Shown one piece after another: positions 36,069-45,083 of a stretch of DNA of 64,000 bases. Positions within the stretch are counted from its first letter, which is position 1, and each line of letters begins with the position of its first letter. Origin of the DNA: Sediminicola sp963974715. GTDB lineage: Bacteria; Bacteroidota; Bacteroidia; Flavobacteriales; Flavobacteriaceae. A model generated the notes under the pieces. It was not told where the DNA came from and did no database searches. It worked only from the letters and a program-made list of their open reading frames with translations. Both the position numbers and the translations under genes were made by a program. The stretch covers positions 124,001 through 188,000 of the forward strand of contig CAXBDK010000006.1 of the NCBI GenBank assembly GCA_963974715.1, written 5' to 3'.

Positions 36069-37313
36069 TTAATTGGCAATGTTCCTGGAATTGGCCGAGC
36101 CAATACCGATGACACTATCGTACAGTTCCCCAAAATCCCTGTAATATACCAAGATCAGATAATTGTTCTCGGTAAAATGAAAATTTCCGGAGATGGTATT
36201 GGGCATTATGGTGCCATCGGCCTGTTTTAGCACATATTTGTAATTGTAGAATCCCTGTTTCAGGACCAGTGTAGCCTCCAAATATCCCGTTTCCTCGTTT
36301 AAGGTCATCCTATTGTGCTCCGTTAGGGCATAGTTGTTGAACTTTCCATATACGTAGAGGTCGTTCAGGCCTATTTCAGGGGTATAGGGCAGGGAAAAAT
36401 GGACCTTTGTGTATTCCGCCTCCCGTGAGTTATCTTCCCCTTGTAGCGTCCTGATCACAAAATCGCCGTTGATGTCCGGGAAATAGGTGTACGGCCTGTC
36501 GGCCCGGGCCATATTGGGGAAGAGGTAATGGTTGTAGAGTTCGTCCAGCTCTATACGGGAAATGGCGGATGTGGGTGCCCGTAGGTCCTTGGTGTCAAAA
36601 TTCAGGTATTCGTTGCCCCCGAAAAAACTGGTCTCTTGGTCGTATTTGTAGACAAGTTCTGTGCCAATGGTAAATTGGGGGGCAATGTTGTAGCGGGCCG
36701 AGGGCCAGTGGTGGTTCTGCAAGATGGCCACTTTTACCTCCTTTTTTGGATTTACCAATTGAAAATCGGCCGCATTGATGGAAAACTGTACCACCTGCTT
36801 TTCGTTGAGAAAGTTAAAGTCCCTTGATCGTTTTATGGTGGCCCCCACGCTCACCAGGTCTTTGTAGACCACAAATCGTCTTGAAAAAACCAGCTCGTAG
36901 GCATTGTTGTGCACTTCCAGGATATAGTTCCCGCTTACTTTTGGCCTTACATTTTCATTTGGGATGCTCAGTCGGTAATTGGAATAGGGCTGTAAGGTGG
37001 TGTAACTGTTTTCGTAATCGATGATGCGTTGGTTGTCCACCCCATCAAGGTATTGCGATTTTAGAAGATCGGAAGGGGTCCAGTCGTAATTGCAATGGAC
37101 GATGGTGTAGTAATAATCATATTCCTTTGCCAAGAGGTCGTCGAACTCCAGATAGATCTGCTCCCCCAGTTGTACCACCGGAAATTGGTCGTCCGTGGAT
37201 CCTTTAAAAACGATCGACCTAATATTGTCCGGAGGGTCGATTTCGTACTGCACCTGTGCAAATACAGATGGGAACATTAGCAAAAAGAGGATCCGTTTAA
37301 GGAAAAACTTCAT
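36069..37313 (-). CDS. Type IX secretion system plug-type protein (DUF5103)
   Basis: 414 residues. A signal peptide (MKFFLKRILFLLMFPSVFAQ) precedes a beta-sandwich domain (about 22-130, with VFKGSTDDQFPVVQLGEQIYLEFDDL cut here to its core YLEFDDL) and the long DUF5103 region with HCNYDWTPSDLLKSQYLDG, NYRLSIPNENVRPKVSGNY and YTYFPDINGDFVIRTLQGED. A DUF5103 protein was found plugging the SprA translocon of the Flavobacterium johnsoniae type IX system, so a role at the outer membrane with SprA is likely. SprA itself is not in the window. The gene begins a probable operon with DUF3667 and apaG. Confidence 0.82.
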   Translation of the reverse strand: MKFFLKRILFLLMFPSVFAQVQYEIDPPDNIRSIVFKGSTDDQFPVVQLGEQIYLEFDDLLAKEYDYYYTIVHCNYDWTPSDLLKSQYLDGVDNQRIIDYENSYTTLQPYSNYRLSIPNENVRPKVSGNYILEVHNNAYELVFSRRFVVYKDLVSVGATIKRSRDFNFLNEKQVVQFSINAADFQLVNPKKEVKVAILQNHHWPSARYNIAPQFTIGTELVYKYDQETSFFGGNEYLNFDTKDLRAPTSAISRIELDELYNHYLFPNMARADRPYTYFPDINGDFVIRTLQGEDNSREAEYTKVHFSLPYTPEIGLNDLYVYGKFNNYALTEHNRMTLNEETGYLEATLVLKQGFYNYKYVLKQADGTIMPNTISGNFHFTENNYLILVYYRDFGELYDSVIGIGSANSRNIAN

Positions 37314-37423
37314 TTTTATGATATTTTAAAGGTAAAAGTAAACAAAAAGGCGGTCCCAAAAATTAACACCCGTTCAATCCCTAAATTTATACCCAATTAT
37401 TATGAAAACTTTCTTTTAAGTAC

Positions 37424-37431
37424 TAAATTTG
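37424..37431 (+). promoter_or_regulatory. Candidate -7 promoter element of the nqr operon
   Basis: TAAATTTG fits TAnnTTTG exactly, 34 bp upstream of the nqrA ATG. The -33 region shows no clean TTTG. The 150-bp gap to the divergent plug-protein gene is AT-rich. Confidence 0.5.
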
Positions 37432-37465
37432 CTCGAAATTTTGTTAACCTAAGGTCTACAATAGT

Positions 37466-38818
37466 ATGTCCAATGACATTTTTATCAAAAAAGGTTTAAA
37501 CATCAATCTTATCGGTACCGCGGAACAGGTAATTTCTAAAGCCCCCCTAAGCAATGTTTACTCGATCAATCTCCAGGATTTCCATAGCATAACCCCTAAA
37601 ATGTTGGTAAAACAAGGTGCCGAGGTGAAAGCCGGGGAGCCTTTGTTCTTTCATAAGGGCCATGAGTCCATGATGTTCGTATCCCCCGTAAGCGGGGAGC
37701 TGGTGGAAATCATCAGGGGCGATCGCCGACGGATACTCATGCTGAAGATACTGGCCGACAAGGAGCAGACCTATGTGGACCACGCTCCCCTGAACGCCGA
37801 AACGGCCTCCGCGGAAGAAATAAGGGCCCGCTTGCTCAAATCGGGCTGTTGGCCCTTTGTCAAGCAAAGACCTTACGACATTATAGCAGGTCCGGATTCC
37901 GAACCCAAGGCAATCTTTATTTCGGGATATTCCACGGCCCCTTTGGCAGCGGATACGGATTTTGTCCTTCAAGGAAAGGAAAGGGAACTGCAGGCGGCCA
38001 TTACGGCCCTGGGCAAATTGACGGCGGGAAAGGTGCATGTGTCCGTAGGGACATCCTCCAATTCCCCCTTGGCCAAGCTCAGGGGTATCGAGCTACATAA
38101 GATATCGGGACCACATCCGGCAGGTCTGGTAGGTACCCTTATCAATAAAATAGATCCCATCAACAAAGGGGAAATCGCTTGGACGATAGCTCCACAGGAC
38201 CTGGTGATCATTGGCGAGCTGTTGTTGACGGGCAGGTTCAACGCCGAGCGTACAGTGGCTCTGGGAGGTTCGGCAGTAAAAGCGCCCAAATATTACACCA
38301 CTAAAATTGGGGCCGAAATTGCCACTTTTCTATACGCCAGCGGCGTGGATTCGGATAATTTTCGGATCATCAATGGAGATGTGCTCACAGGGTATAAAAC
38401 AAGGCCCGATGGCTATCTCGGCTTTTACAACAACACGGTAAGTGTCATTCCGGAAGGGGACGATTATGAGCTGTTCGGGTGGAACAAGCCCGTGTTCGAC
38501 AAGATCTCGTCCACAAGGGCGCTAACGTTCTCATGGATGTTCCCCAAGAAAAAATACGACCTTGATACCAATATGAACGGGGAGCACAGGGCGTTCGTGA
38601 TGACGGGAAGGTACGAGGAGGTATTTCCCATGGATATCTATCCCTTACAGTTGCTAAAGGCCTGTATGGTGAAGGATTTGGATGAAATGGAACAACTGGG
38701 ACTTTATGAGGTGGCTCCAGAGGATTTTTCGTTGACTGAATTTATATGTATTTCCAAACAGCCGCACCAACAGATCATCAGGGAAGGTTTGGATTTGTTG
38801 TACAAAGAAATAGGATAA
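37466..38818 (+). CDS. nqrA: Na+-translocating NADH:quinone reductase subunit A
   Basis: 450 residues. The N-terminal barrel-sandwich segment (KGLNINLIGTAEQ, KMLVKQGAEVKAGEPLFFHK) and the later VGTLINKIDPINKGEIAWTI and LGGSAVKAPKYYTTKIGAEI are typical of NqrA, the cytoplasmic quinone-interacting subunit without its own redox cofactor. It opens the six-gene nqr operon; nqrB begins 3 bp after the stop. A candidate -7 element precedes it. Confidence 0.97.
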   Translation: MSNDIFIKKGLNINLIGTAEQVISKAPLSNVYSINLQDFHSITPKMLVKQGAEVKAGEPLFFHKGHESMMFVSPVSGELVEIIRGDRRRILMLKILADKEQTYVDHAPLNAETASAEEIRARLLKSGCWPFVKQRPYDIIAGPDSEPKAIFISGYSTAPLAADTDFVLQGKERELQAAITALGKLTAGKVHVSVGTSSNSPLAKLRGIELHKISGPHPAGLVGTLINKIDPINKGEIAWTIAPQDLVIIGELLLTGRFNAERTVALGGSAVKAPKYYTTKIGAEIATFLYASGVDSDNFRIINGDVLTGYKTRPDGYLGFYNNTVSVIPEGDDYELFGWNKPVFDKISSTRALTFSWMFPKKKYDLDTNMNGEHRAFVMTGRYEEVFPMDIYPLQLLKACMVKDLDEMEQLGLYEVAPEDFSLTEFICISKQPHQQIIREGLDLLYKEIG

Positions 38819-38821
38819 GAG

Positions 38822-40090
38822 ATGAGCTTAAAAAATAAATTGCACGATTTAAAGGAAAAGTACAAGGGCAAGAAAATGGCTCCCGCGTTCAATGCGCTGC
38901 ATACCTTTCTGTACACCCCTAACGATACTACCCATTCAGGGTCCCATGTGAGGGCCGTGGACGACCTTAAGCGTACCATGAACACCGTTATAATGGCGCT
39001 TGTTCCCGTACTTATTTTTGGGATATTCAATGCCGGTTACCAACATTATGCTGCCATTGATGCCGCTAATGGCGTAATTAGGGAAGCGTCCCTTTTTGGG
39101 AATTTCCTTACTTGGGACAACTTTTTGATCGGGGCCTGGACCGTTTTGCCATTGGTGATCGTTTCCTATGTGGTCGGTTTGGCGGTCGAATTTGTCTTTG
39201 CCGTTATAAAGGGACATGAAGTGGAAGAGGGTTATTTGGTAACCGGAATGTTGGTGCCATTGATCGTACCTGTGGACACTCCCCTTTGGATGCTGGCCAT
39301 TGCCGTCATCTTTGGAGTGGTCATCGGGAAAGAGGTATTCGGTGGGACCGGGATGAACATATTGAACCCGGCGCTTACCATAAGGGCGTTTTTGTTCTTT
39401 GCCTATCCTACCTGGATGAGCGGTGACAAGGTATGGGTGCACGGTGCGGTGGAACGGGCCGGAACGGCGGATGCCATTTCTGGGGAAACCGTACTTGGAT
39501 ACCTGGCACAGGGAAAGGGAAGTGAGTTTTCCTATTCCGTGGCCGATATGTTCTACGGATTTATCCCGGGATCGGTAGGGGAGACCTCTACCTTGCTCAT
39601 TCTCTTGGGGGGCCTGTTCCTTATATTCACAAAAATTGCCAGTTGGAGGATCATGTTAAGTGCCGTATTGGGCGCATTGGCCATGGGACTCATCTTTAAC
39701 GGGGCTGTAAGTTCCGGATGGGTGGCCGAGACCAGTAAATTTTACGGACTAATGTCCTTCGATTTTTGGAAACACCTTATAGTGGGCGGACTCGCGTTCG
39801 GGATCGTCTATATGGCGACCGATCCGGTTACCGGGGCGCAGACCAATATCGGGAAATGGTACTACGGGTTTTTTATAGGGTTTATATCGGTAATGATCAG
39901 GGTTTTCAACCCTGCCTATCCAGAAGGGGTGTTCCTGGCCATACTGTTGATGAACGTTTTTGCGCCCACCATTGATCACTACGTAATCAGGGGTAACGTT
40001 AAAAAACGCCTTAAGCGGAACAAAAACACGCCTGTACTGCCCAAAGGTGGACATGGAAAAGAAGAAGAACTAAAAGTAGAAACAGTTTAA
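38822..40090 (+). CDS. nqrB: Na+-translocating NADH:quinone reductase subunit B
   Basis: 422 residues with about ten membrane helices. NqrB carries a covalently bound FMN and takes part in Na+ passage. The loop FIPGSVGETSTLLIL (Thr around residue 257) lies where the FMN-bearing threonine of NqrB/RnfD proteins is found; this placement is from memory of the family. FGGTGMNILNPALTIRAFLF and YMATDPVTGAQT are family motifs. The flavin would be attached by the ApbE encoded at 44052. It is tightly packed between nqrA and nqrC. Confidence 0.97.
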   Translation: MSLKNKLHDLKEKYKGKKMAPAFNALHTFLYTPNDTTHSGSHVRAVDDLKRTMNTVIMALVPVLIFGIFNAGYQHYAAIDAANGVIREASLFGNFLTWDNFLIGAWTVLPLVIVSYVVGLAVEFVFAVIKGHEVEEGYLVTGMLVPLIVPVDTPLWMLAIAVIFGVVIGKEVFGGTGMNILNPALTIRAFLFFAYPTWMSGDKVWVHGAVERAGTADAISGETVLGYLAQGKGSEFSYSVADMFYGFIPGSVGETSTLLILLGGLFLIFTKIASWRIMLSAVLGALAMGLIFNGAVSSGWVAETSKFYGLMSFDFWKHLIVGGLAFGIVYMATDPVTGAQTNIGKWYYGFFIGFISVMIRVFNPAYPEGVFLAILLMNVFAPTIDHYVIRGNVKKRLKRNKNTPVLPKGGHGKEEELKVETV

Positions 40091-40092
40091 TT

Positions 40093-40845
40093 ATGGCCAA
40101 TAAAACAGACAAGAACGTCTATACCGTTGTATTTGCCGCGATTATGGTGGTGGTTGTGGGTTCGGTACTTGCATTTGTTTCCTCTTCGCTCAGTCCCCAG
40201 ATACAACAGAACGAAAAGTTGGAAAAACAACAGAACATTCTGTACGCAATGGGCATCGACGAAAACGAAGATGAGGGAAGCGTGAATTTTGTATCGACCG
40301 ACAAAGTGGCCGATGAGTTTTCCAAGTATATCAAACAACAGCTCGTAATCGAAGGGGGCGAGGTTACCGAGGATGATGAGGCTTACCTGATAGATCTAAA
40401 GAAGCAGGAGACCGCCGCAAAGAAAGGGGAAACCCGCAAATTGCCATTGTTCATAGGGGAAAAGGACGGAAAGAAATTCTATATCATCCCCATGTACGGA
40501 AAAGGGTTATGGGACGCCATTTGGGGCTTTATTTCCCTAGATGAAAATTTGGTGGTCCAAGGGGTCTATTTCGATCATAAGGGCGAAACTCCCGGACTTG
40601 GGGCCAATATAAAGCAACGCTACTTTATGGACGATTTTAAGGGCGAGACCATTCTTGACGGTACCGAATATGCAGGTATAAACGTGGCCAAGGGAAATAA
40701 CGATCCCACCAACGAAACCAAGGACGACAATGAGGTGGATGCCCTTGCCGGTGCCACCATAACCGGAAACGGGGTAAGCGCCATGATCAAGGAAAGCGTT
40801 CGTCTTTACAAAGATTATTTGGAAACCATAAGAGCTAAAAATTAA
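40093..40845 (+). CDS. nqrC: Na+-translocating NADH:quinone reductase subunit C
   Basis: 250 residues. One N-terminal membrane helix (VVFAAIMVVVVGSVLAFVSS) anchors a periplasmic FMN-binding domain. The flavinylation motif is visible as DALAGATITGNGVSAM with the acceptor Thr at about residue 222, matching the S/AGAT motif of NqrC. GLWDAIWGFISLDEN and HKGETPGLGANI are also typical. The stop of nqrB is 2 bp upstream and nqrD starts 3 bp downstream. Requires ApbE for FMN attachment. Confidence 0.97.
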   Translation: MANKTDKNVYTVVFAAIMVVVVGSVLAFVSSSLSPQIQQNEKLEKQQNILYAMGIDENEDEGSVNFVSTDKVADEFSKYIKQQLVIEGGEVTEDDEAYLIDLKKQETAAKKGETRKLPLFIGEKDGKKFYIIPMYGKGLWDAIWGFISLDENLVVQGVYFDHKGETPGLGANIKQRYFMDDFKGETILDGTEYAGINVAKGNNDPTNETKDDNEVDALAGATITGNGVSAMIKESVRLYKDYLETIRAKN

Positions 40846-40848
40846 GAC

Positions 40849-41496
40849 ATGGCACTACTTTCTAAAAAAGATACAGGTTTACTTTTGGATCCCTTGGCGG
40901 ACAATAACCCCATTACCATTCAGGTACTGGGTATCTGTTCTGCCCTGGCCATAACCGCGGAATTAAAGGCCTCCATTGTAATGGCCCTTTCGGTAATGTT
41001 CGTTTTGGGCATGGGCAACGTGGCCATATCGCTGTTGCGAAACGTTATTCCCTCCAAGATCAGGATCATCGTTCAATTGGTAGTGGTGGCCGCCCTGGTG
41101 ATCATCGTCGACCAATTGTTAAAGGCATTTGCCTATGAACTGAGCAAGACCCTCTCCGTTTTTGTGGGCCTTATCATTACCAACTGTATCATTATGGGAC
41201 GTTTTGAGGCGTTTGCATTGGGGAACGGCCCTTGGAGATCCTTTTTGGATGGGATAGGGAATTCCGCCGGGTACGGGCTTATCTTGGTAATCGTTGGGTT
41301 TTTTAGGGAACTATTGGGATCTGGGACGCTGTTGGGCTTCAAGGTCTTGGGAGATCCCATAGAAAAGACAGGATTGTATTCCATAGGCTACGAGAACAAT
41401 GGATTTATGTTATTGTCACCAATGGCATTGATCGTGGTGGGGCTATTGATCTGGGTACAACGTTCACGCAACAAGGCATTAATTGAGGAAAACTAG
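40849..41496 (+). CDS. nqrD: Na+-translocating NADH:quinone reductase subunit D
   Basis: 215 residues with six membrane helices. LGICSALAITAELKASIVMA and GLIITNCIIMGRFEAFAL are characteristic; the Cys in each (LGICSAL and ITNCIIMG) correspond to the ligands of the iron centre shared by NqrD and NqrE. It forms the membrane core with NqrE. It is followed by nqrE after 24 bp, the widest gap in the operon. Confidence 0.97.
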   Translation: MALLSKKDTGLLLDPLADNNPITIQVLGICSALAITAELKASIVMALSVMFVLGMGNVAISLLRNVIPSKIRIIVQLVVVAALVIIVDQLLKAFAYELSKTLSVFVGLIITNCIIMGRFEAFALGNGPWRSFLDGIGNSAGYGLILVIVGFFRELLGSGTLLGFKVLGDPIEKTGLYSIGYENNGFMLLSPMALIVVGLLIWVQRSRNKALIEEN

Positions 41497-41520
41497 AAGT
41501 TATCCCATAATATCAGAATT

Positions 41521-42276
41521 ATGTTAGAACATGTAGAATTGTTTTTTAAGTCCATATTTATCGATAATATGGTTTTTGCCACCTTTTTGGGAATGTGCTC
41601 CTATTTGGCCGTATCCAAGAAAGTGACCACCGCTGTGGGCCTTGGTGCCGCTGTCATATTTGTTTTGGCGGTAACGGTTCCCATGAACTGGCTTTTGGAC
41701 CAATACCTGTTAAGGGATGGGGCATTGGCTTGGTTGGGACCTGAGTATGCCGACTATAACCTAAGTTTTCTCTCCTTTATCCTATTTATCGCCACCATTG
41801 CCACCATGGTTCAGTTGGTGGAAATAGTGGTCGAAAAGTTTTCTCCGGGCCTTTATAATTCCTTGGGGATATTTTTGCCCCTTATCGCTGTAAACTGTGC
41901 TATTTTGGGCGGTTCCCTTTTTATGCAGTCCAGGGATATCCAGACATTGGGATTGGCGTTCAATTATGGATTGGCATCCGGTATCGGATGGTTTTTGGCG
42001 ATCCTTACCATCGCAGCGATCAGGGAGAAGATCCGCTATTCAAATGTACCGCCCCCATTAAGGGGACTGGGCATCACTTTTATCATCACCGGATTGATGG
42101 CCATCGGATTTATGAGTTTCGGGGGCATGTTGACGGGTGGCGATGAAGAAAGCACCAATACTCCGCCCCCTGCGGGACCTCCATCTACCATCACCACGGA
42201 AAAGATGGATGAAAAGAAAATAAAAAAGGAAGCCGAAGAGAATACGGTTTCCTACAATAATGCCATAAAAAATTAA
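41521..42276 (+). CDS. nqrE: Na+-translocating NADH:quinone reductase subunit E, with C-terminal extension
   Basis: 251 residues, about 50 longer than the roughly 200 of well-known NqrE. The six-helix core (VFATFLGMCSYLAVSKKV, FLPLIAVNCAILGGSLFMQ) ends near FGGMLTGG, and its Cys residues are at the expected metal-centre positions. The extra tail is hydrophilic, starting GDEESTNTPPPAGPPST and continuing as a Lys/Glu-rich stretch. Its function is unknown; tails of this sort may be usual in Bacteroidota. nqrF starts 2 bp after the stop. Confidence 0.96.
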   Translation: MLEHVELFFKSIFIDNMVFATFLGMCSYLAVSKKVTTAVGLGAAVIFVLAVTVPMNWLLDQYLLRDGALAWLGPEYADYNLSFLSFILFIATIATMVQLVEIVVEKFSPGLYNSLGIFLPLIAVNCAILGGSLFMQSRDIQTLGLAFNYGLASGIGWFLAILTIAAIREKIRYSNVPPPLRGLGITFIITGLMAIGFMSFGGMLTGGDEESTNTPPPAGPPSTITTEKMDEKKIKKEAEENTVSYNNAIKN

Positions 42277-42278
42277 GC

Positions 42279-43586
42279 ATGATCTTAGCTTCTAGTACCG
42301 TAGGAACGGTCGTCATCACAGTAATTGCCTTTATGGCACTATTGTTATTATTGGTAGCCCTTTTACTATTTACCAAGGAGAAATTGTCCCCCTCCGGTCC
42401 CGTGACCATTACCATCAACGGGGAGAAAAAAATAGAGGTGGGCTCCGGGAACTCTTTGTTGAGCACTTTGGGCGGACAAAAGATATTCCTTCCTTCCGCT
42501 TGTGGCGGTGGAGGTACCTGTATCCAATGTGAATGCCATGTGCTATCAGGTGGGGGCGAGGCCCTACCTACCGAAACGCCGCACTTTTCCAAAAAGGAAC
42601 TGAACGCGGGCGCAAGGCTTGCCTGTCAGGTGAAGGTTAAACAGAACATGGACATCACCATTCCAGAAGAGGTCTTTGGAATTAAAAAATGGGAGGCTAC
42701 CGTTGTCAGAAACTACAATGTGGCTTCCTTTATTAAAGAGTTTGTAGTGGAAATTCCCGAGGATATGCCCTATAAGGCAGGGGGCTATATCCAGATCGAG
42801 ATTCCGGAGGGCGAGATCAAATATTCCGATATCGATATCACCGCTCATCCCGAGGAACATGATACGCCTGACAAGTTTAAGGCCGAGTGGGACAAATTTA
42901 ACCTATGGCCCTTGGTGATGAAAAATACGGAAACAGTGGAGAGGGCATATTCCATGGCCTCTTACCCAGCGGAAGGAAGGCAGATCATGCTGAACGTCCG
43001 TATCGCTACCCCGCCTTGGGACAGGGCAAAGAACGGTTGGATGGCGGTAAATCCAGGAATTGCCTCTTCCTATATCTTTGCGCAAAAAGAAGGTGACAAA
43101 GTGATCATTTCCGGGCCTTATGGTGAATTCTTCATCAATGAGTCCGAGTCCGAAATGTTGTATGTGGGCGGCGGAGCCGGGATGGCCCCAATGCGATCTC
43201 ACCTTTACCACCTTTTCAAGACCTTAAAGACCAATCGGAAAGTTACCTATTGGTACGGGGGACGTTCCAAAAGGGAACTTTTCTATCTGGACCATTTTTA
43301 TAAGCTTGAAAAGGAATTTCCGAACTTTAAATTCTATTTGGCGCTTTCCGAGCCTCTGCCAGAGGACAATTGGAAGGTTAAGGAGAACATAGATGCGCCA
43401 GGGGATGGGTTCGTAGGGTTTATCCATAATTGCGTTATCGATAATTATTTGAGCCATCACGAATCGCCGGAGGATATTGAACTTTATTTCTGTGGACCGC
43501 CATTGATGAACAAGGCAGTACAGAAAATGGGGGAGGATTTTGGGATTCCCGATGAACATATACGATTTGATGATTTTGGGGGATAA
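42279..43586 (+). CDS. nqrF: Na+-translocating NADH:quinone reductase subunit F
   Basis: 435 residues. An N-terminal membrane helix is followed by a plant-type [2Fe-2S] ferredoxin domain with ligands Cys75, Cys81, Cys84 and Cys116 (ACGGGGTCIQCECHV and LACQVKV), then an FAD domain (RAYSMASYPAEG) and an NADH-binding domain (YVGGGAGMAPMRSHLYHL, and the C-terminal YFCGPPLMNKAVQ). It is the entry point where NADH gives electrons to the complex. It closes the operon; a strong terminator follows 23 bp later. Confidence 0.98.
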   Translation: MILASSTVGTVVITVIAFMALLLLLVALLLFTKEKLSPSGPVTITINGEKKIEVGSGNSLLSTLGGQKIFLPSACGGGGTCIQCECHVLSGGGEALPTETPHFSKKELNAGARLACQVKVKQNMDITIPEEVFGIKKWEATVVRNYNVASFIKEFVVEIPEDMPYKAGGYIQIEIPEGEIKYSDIDITAHPEEHDTPDKFKAEWDKFNLWPLVMKNTETVERAYSMASYPAEGRQIMLNVRIATPPWDRAKNGWMAVNPGIASSYIFAQKEGDKVIISGPYGEFFINESESEMLYVGGGAGMAPMRSHLYHLFKTLKTNRKVTYWYGGRSKRELFYLDHFYKLEKEFPNFKFYLALSEPLPEDNWKVKENIDAPGDGFVGFIHNCVIDNYLSHHESPEDIELYFCGPPLMNKAVQKMGEDFGIPDEHIRFDDFGG

Positions 43587-43609
43587 TCCTTCCAGCAACG
43601 AATAAATAT

Positions 43610-43640
43610 AAAACCGATATGGAAACTATCGGTTTTTTTA
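43610..43640 (+). terminator. Intrinsic terminator of the nqr operon
   Basis: AAAACCGATA (43610-43619) pairs perfectly with TATCGGTTTT (43627-43636) around a 7-base loop. The run of seven T residues 43633-43639 covers the end of the stem and the bases after it. Confidence 0.85.
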
Positions 43641-43652
43641 TAGGTAGCGATC

Positions 43653-44018
43653 ATGAGGGCACTTACAGAACAGGAGCTGCACAATTTGGCCATGAACATA
43701 GTGGGCAAGGAACTGGAATCAGAAGGGTACGAGTTCGTGGCCATCAACAGCACCCTTGGAAAAAATCCCCAGTTCGTCTGTACCAGGAACAAGGAACTTT
43801 CCTTTATTGTGGTGCGTTGCATCGCCTATCCCGAAAATCCCAAGGAATACGACCAGATCTTGTTGGAAAAGATACGGGTACACGCCCTTAAATCCAATGC
43901 CAAGGTATATTATGCCGGGGTGGGACTGGTAAATGCAAAGGACCATGCCCAGCCTGTGCTTCTCAATGAGGCATATATACAGGATTATGACGGACTGATT
44001 GCCATACCACAACGCTGA
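43653..44018 (+). CDS. Small conserved-type cytoplasmic protein between nqrF and apbE
   Basis: 121 residues with no signal peptide or membrane helix. The sequence (LHNLAMNIVGKELESEGYEF, then NPQFVCTRNKELSFIVVRC and AKVYYAGVGLVNAKD) looks like a small alpha/beta fold related to restriction-endonuclease-like cores, but I cannot name it. Proteins like this sit next to nqr genes in Bacteroidota and are sometimes mislabelled as NqrF, although it has no ferredoxin or flavin motif. It begins only 13 bp after the nqr terminator, so expression depends on read-through or its own start site. Role in Nqr assembly is a guess. Confidence 0.7.
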   Translation: MRALTEQELHNLAMNIVGKELESEGYEFVAINSTLGKNPQFVCTRNKELSFIVVRCIAYPENPKEYDQILLEKIRVHALKSNAKVYYAGVGLVNAKDHAQPVLLNEAYIQDYDGLIAIPQR

Positions 44019-44051
44019 TAATCTTTAATGTTACCTTTTTAACACCCATCC

Positions 44052-45083
44052 ATGAAAAAAATACTTTTAGGCACCATAATAGCTGCGATGCTTTTAGGGG
44101 CCTGTAACCGAGACCCGAAATGGGTAAAAAATTTCCAAAGTGGCGAAGCTTTGGGAACTTCTTACCATATCACTTACTTTCACGGGGAGGAGTTGGATCT
44201 ACAGGTCCAGATCGACTCGGTATTCGATGCCGTCAACCGATCCATGTCCACCTACATTCCGGATTCCGATATTTCAAAGGTCAATCGGGGCGACTCCACC
44301 CTACAGGTGGATACCATGTTCAAGGACGTATTCTTGCTTTCAAGTGAAATCCACAAAAATACCTTCGGTTATTTTGATCCCACGGTGGGCACTTTGGTAA
44401 ATGCCTGGGGATTTGGTCCCGGAAAACAATTGGAGCTGGATTCACTAAAGGTGGACAGTTTAATGCGCTATGTGGGCTTCGGAAAGGTTTCCATGAGCGA
44501 TGACAACAGGATCATAAAAGATGATCCGAATATTTATTTCGATTTTAATGCCATTGCCAAGGGATATGCCATAGATCGATTGGCGGCCATGATGGATGCT
44601 CAGGGCATTACCGATTACCTTTTGGAGGTGGGCGGTGAAATTGTGGGAAAGGGTATGAACCTACTGAAGGATAAGGAATGGGTGGTGGGCATCGATGATC
44701 CGCAAGGGGTCGACCGCAGCGTTCCCAAACTATTGATCAATTTAAGGGATATAGCAATGGCCTCGTCGGGCAACTATCGAAAATTTCGCATCGATTCCGT
44801 TACGGGCACCAAGTATGTACATACCATCAATGCAAAAACGGGCTATACCAAAAATTCGAATATTTTGGCGGCCAGTGTAATTGCCGATAACTGTGCCAAG
44901 GCAGATGCCTATGCCACGGCCCTAATGGCCATGGAATTGGAAGATTCAAAATCCGTACTGGCGGCCCAGCAAGATTTGGAAGCCTATATCATTTATGTGG
45001 ATACAGCGGGAGAGACACAGCAGTTTATGACCGAGGGTTTTAAAAAGCGCGTGATCAAGGATTCTTCCGGACCAGCGGAATAA
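44052..45083 (+). CDS. apbE: FAD:protein FMN transferase, lipoprotein
   Basis: 343 residues. A lipoprotein signal (MKKILLGTIIAAMLLGAC) places it outside the inner membrane, facing the periplasmic FMN sites. ApbE motifs are clear: GTSYHITYF near the start, FNAIAKGYAIDRLAAMM, LLEVGGEIVGKG, and the Mg-binding ASVIADNCAKADAYATALM. It cleaves FAD and transfers FMN to threonines of NqrB and NqrC, encoded immediately upstream, which fixes its job. The 3' end overlaps the convergent methyltransferase gene by 29 bp. Confidence 0.96.
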   Translation: MKKILLGTIIAAMLLGACNRDPKWVKNFQSGEALGTSYHITYFHGEELDLQVQIDSVFDAVNRSMSTYIPDSDISKVNRGDSTLQVDTMFKDVFLLSSEIHKNTFGYFDPTVGTLVNAWGFGPGKQLELDSLKVDSLMRYVGFGKVSMSDDNRIIKDDPNIYFDFNAIAKGYAIDRLAAMMDAQGITDYLLEVGGEIVGKGMNLLKDKEWVVGIDDPQGVDRSVPKLLINLRDIAMASSGNYRKFRIDSVTGTKYVHTINAKTGYTKNSNILAASVIADNCAKADAYATALMAMELEDSKSVLAAQQDLEAYIIYVDTAGETQQFMTEGFKKRVIKDSSGPAE

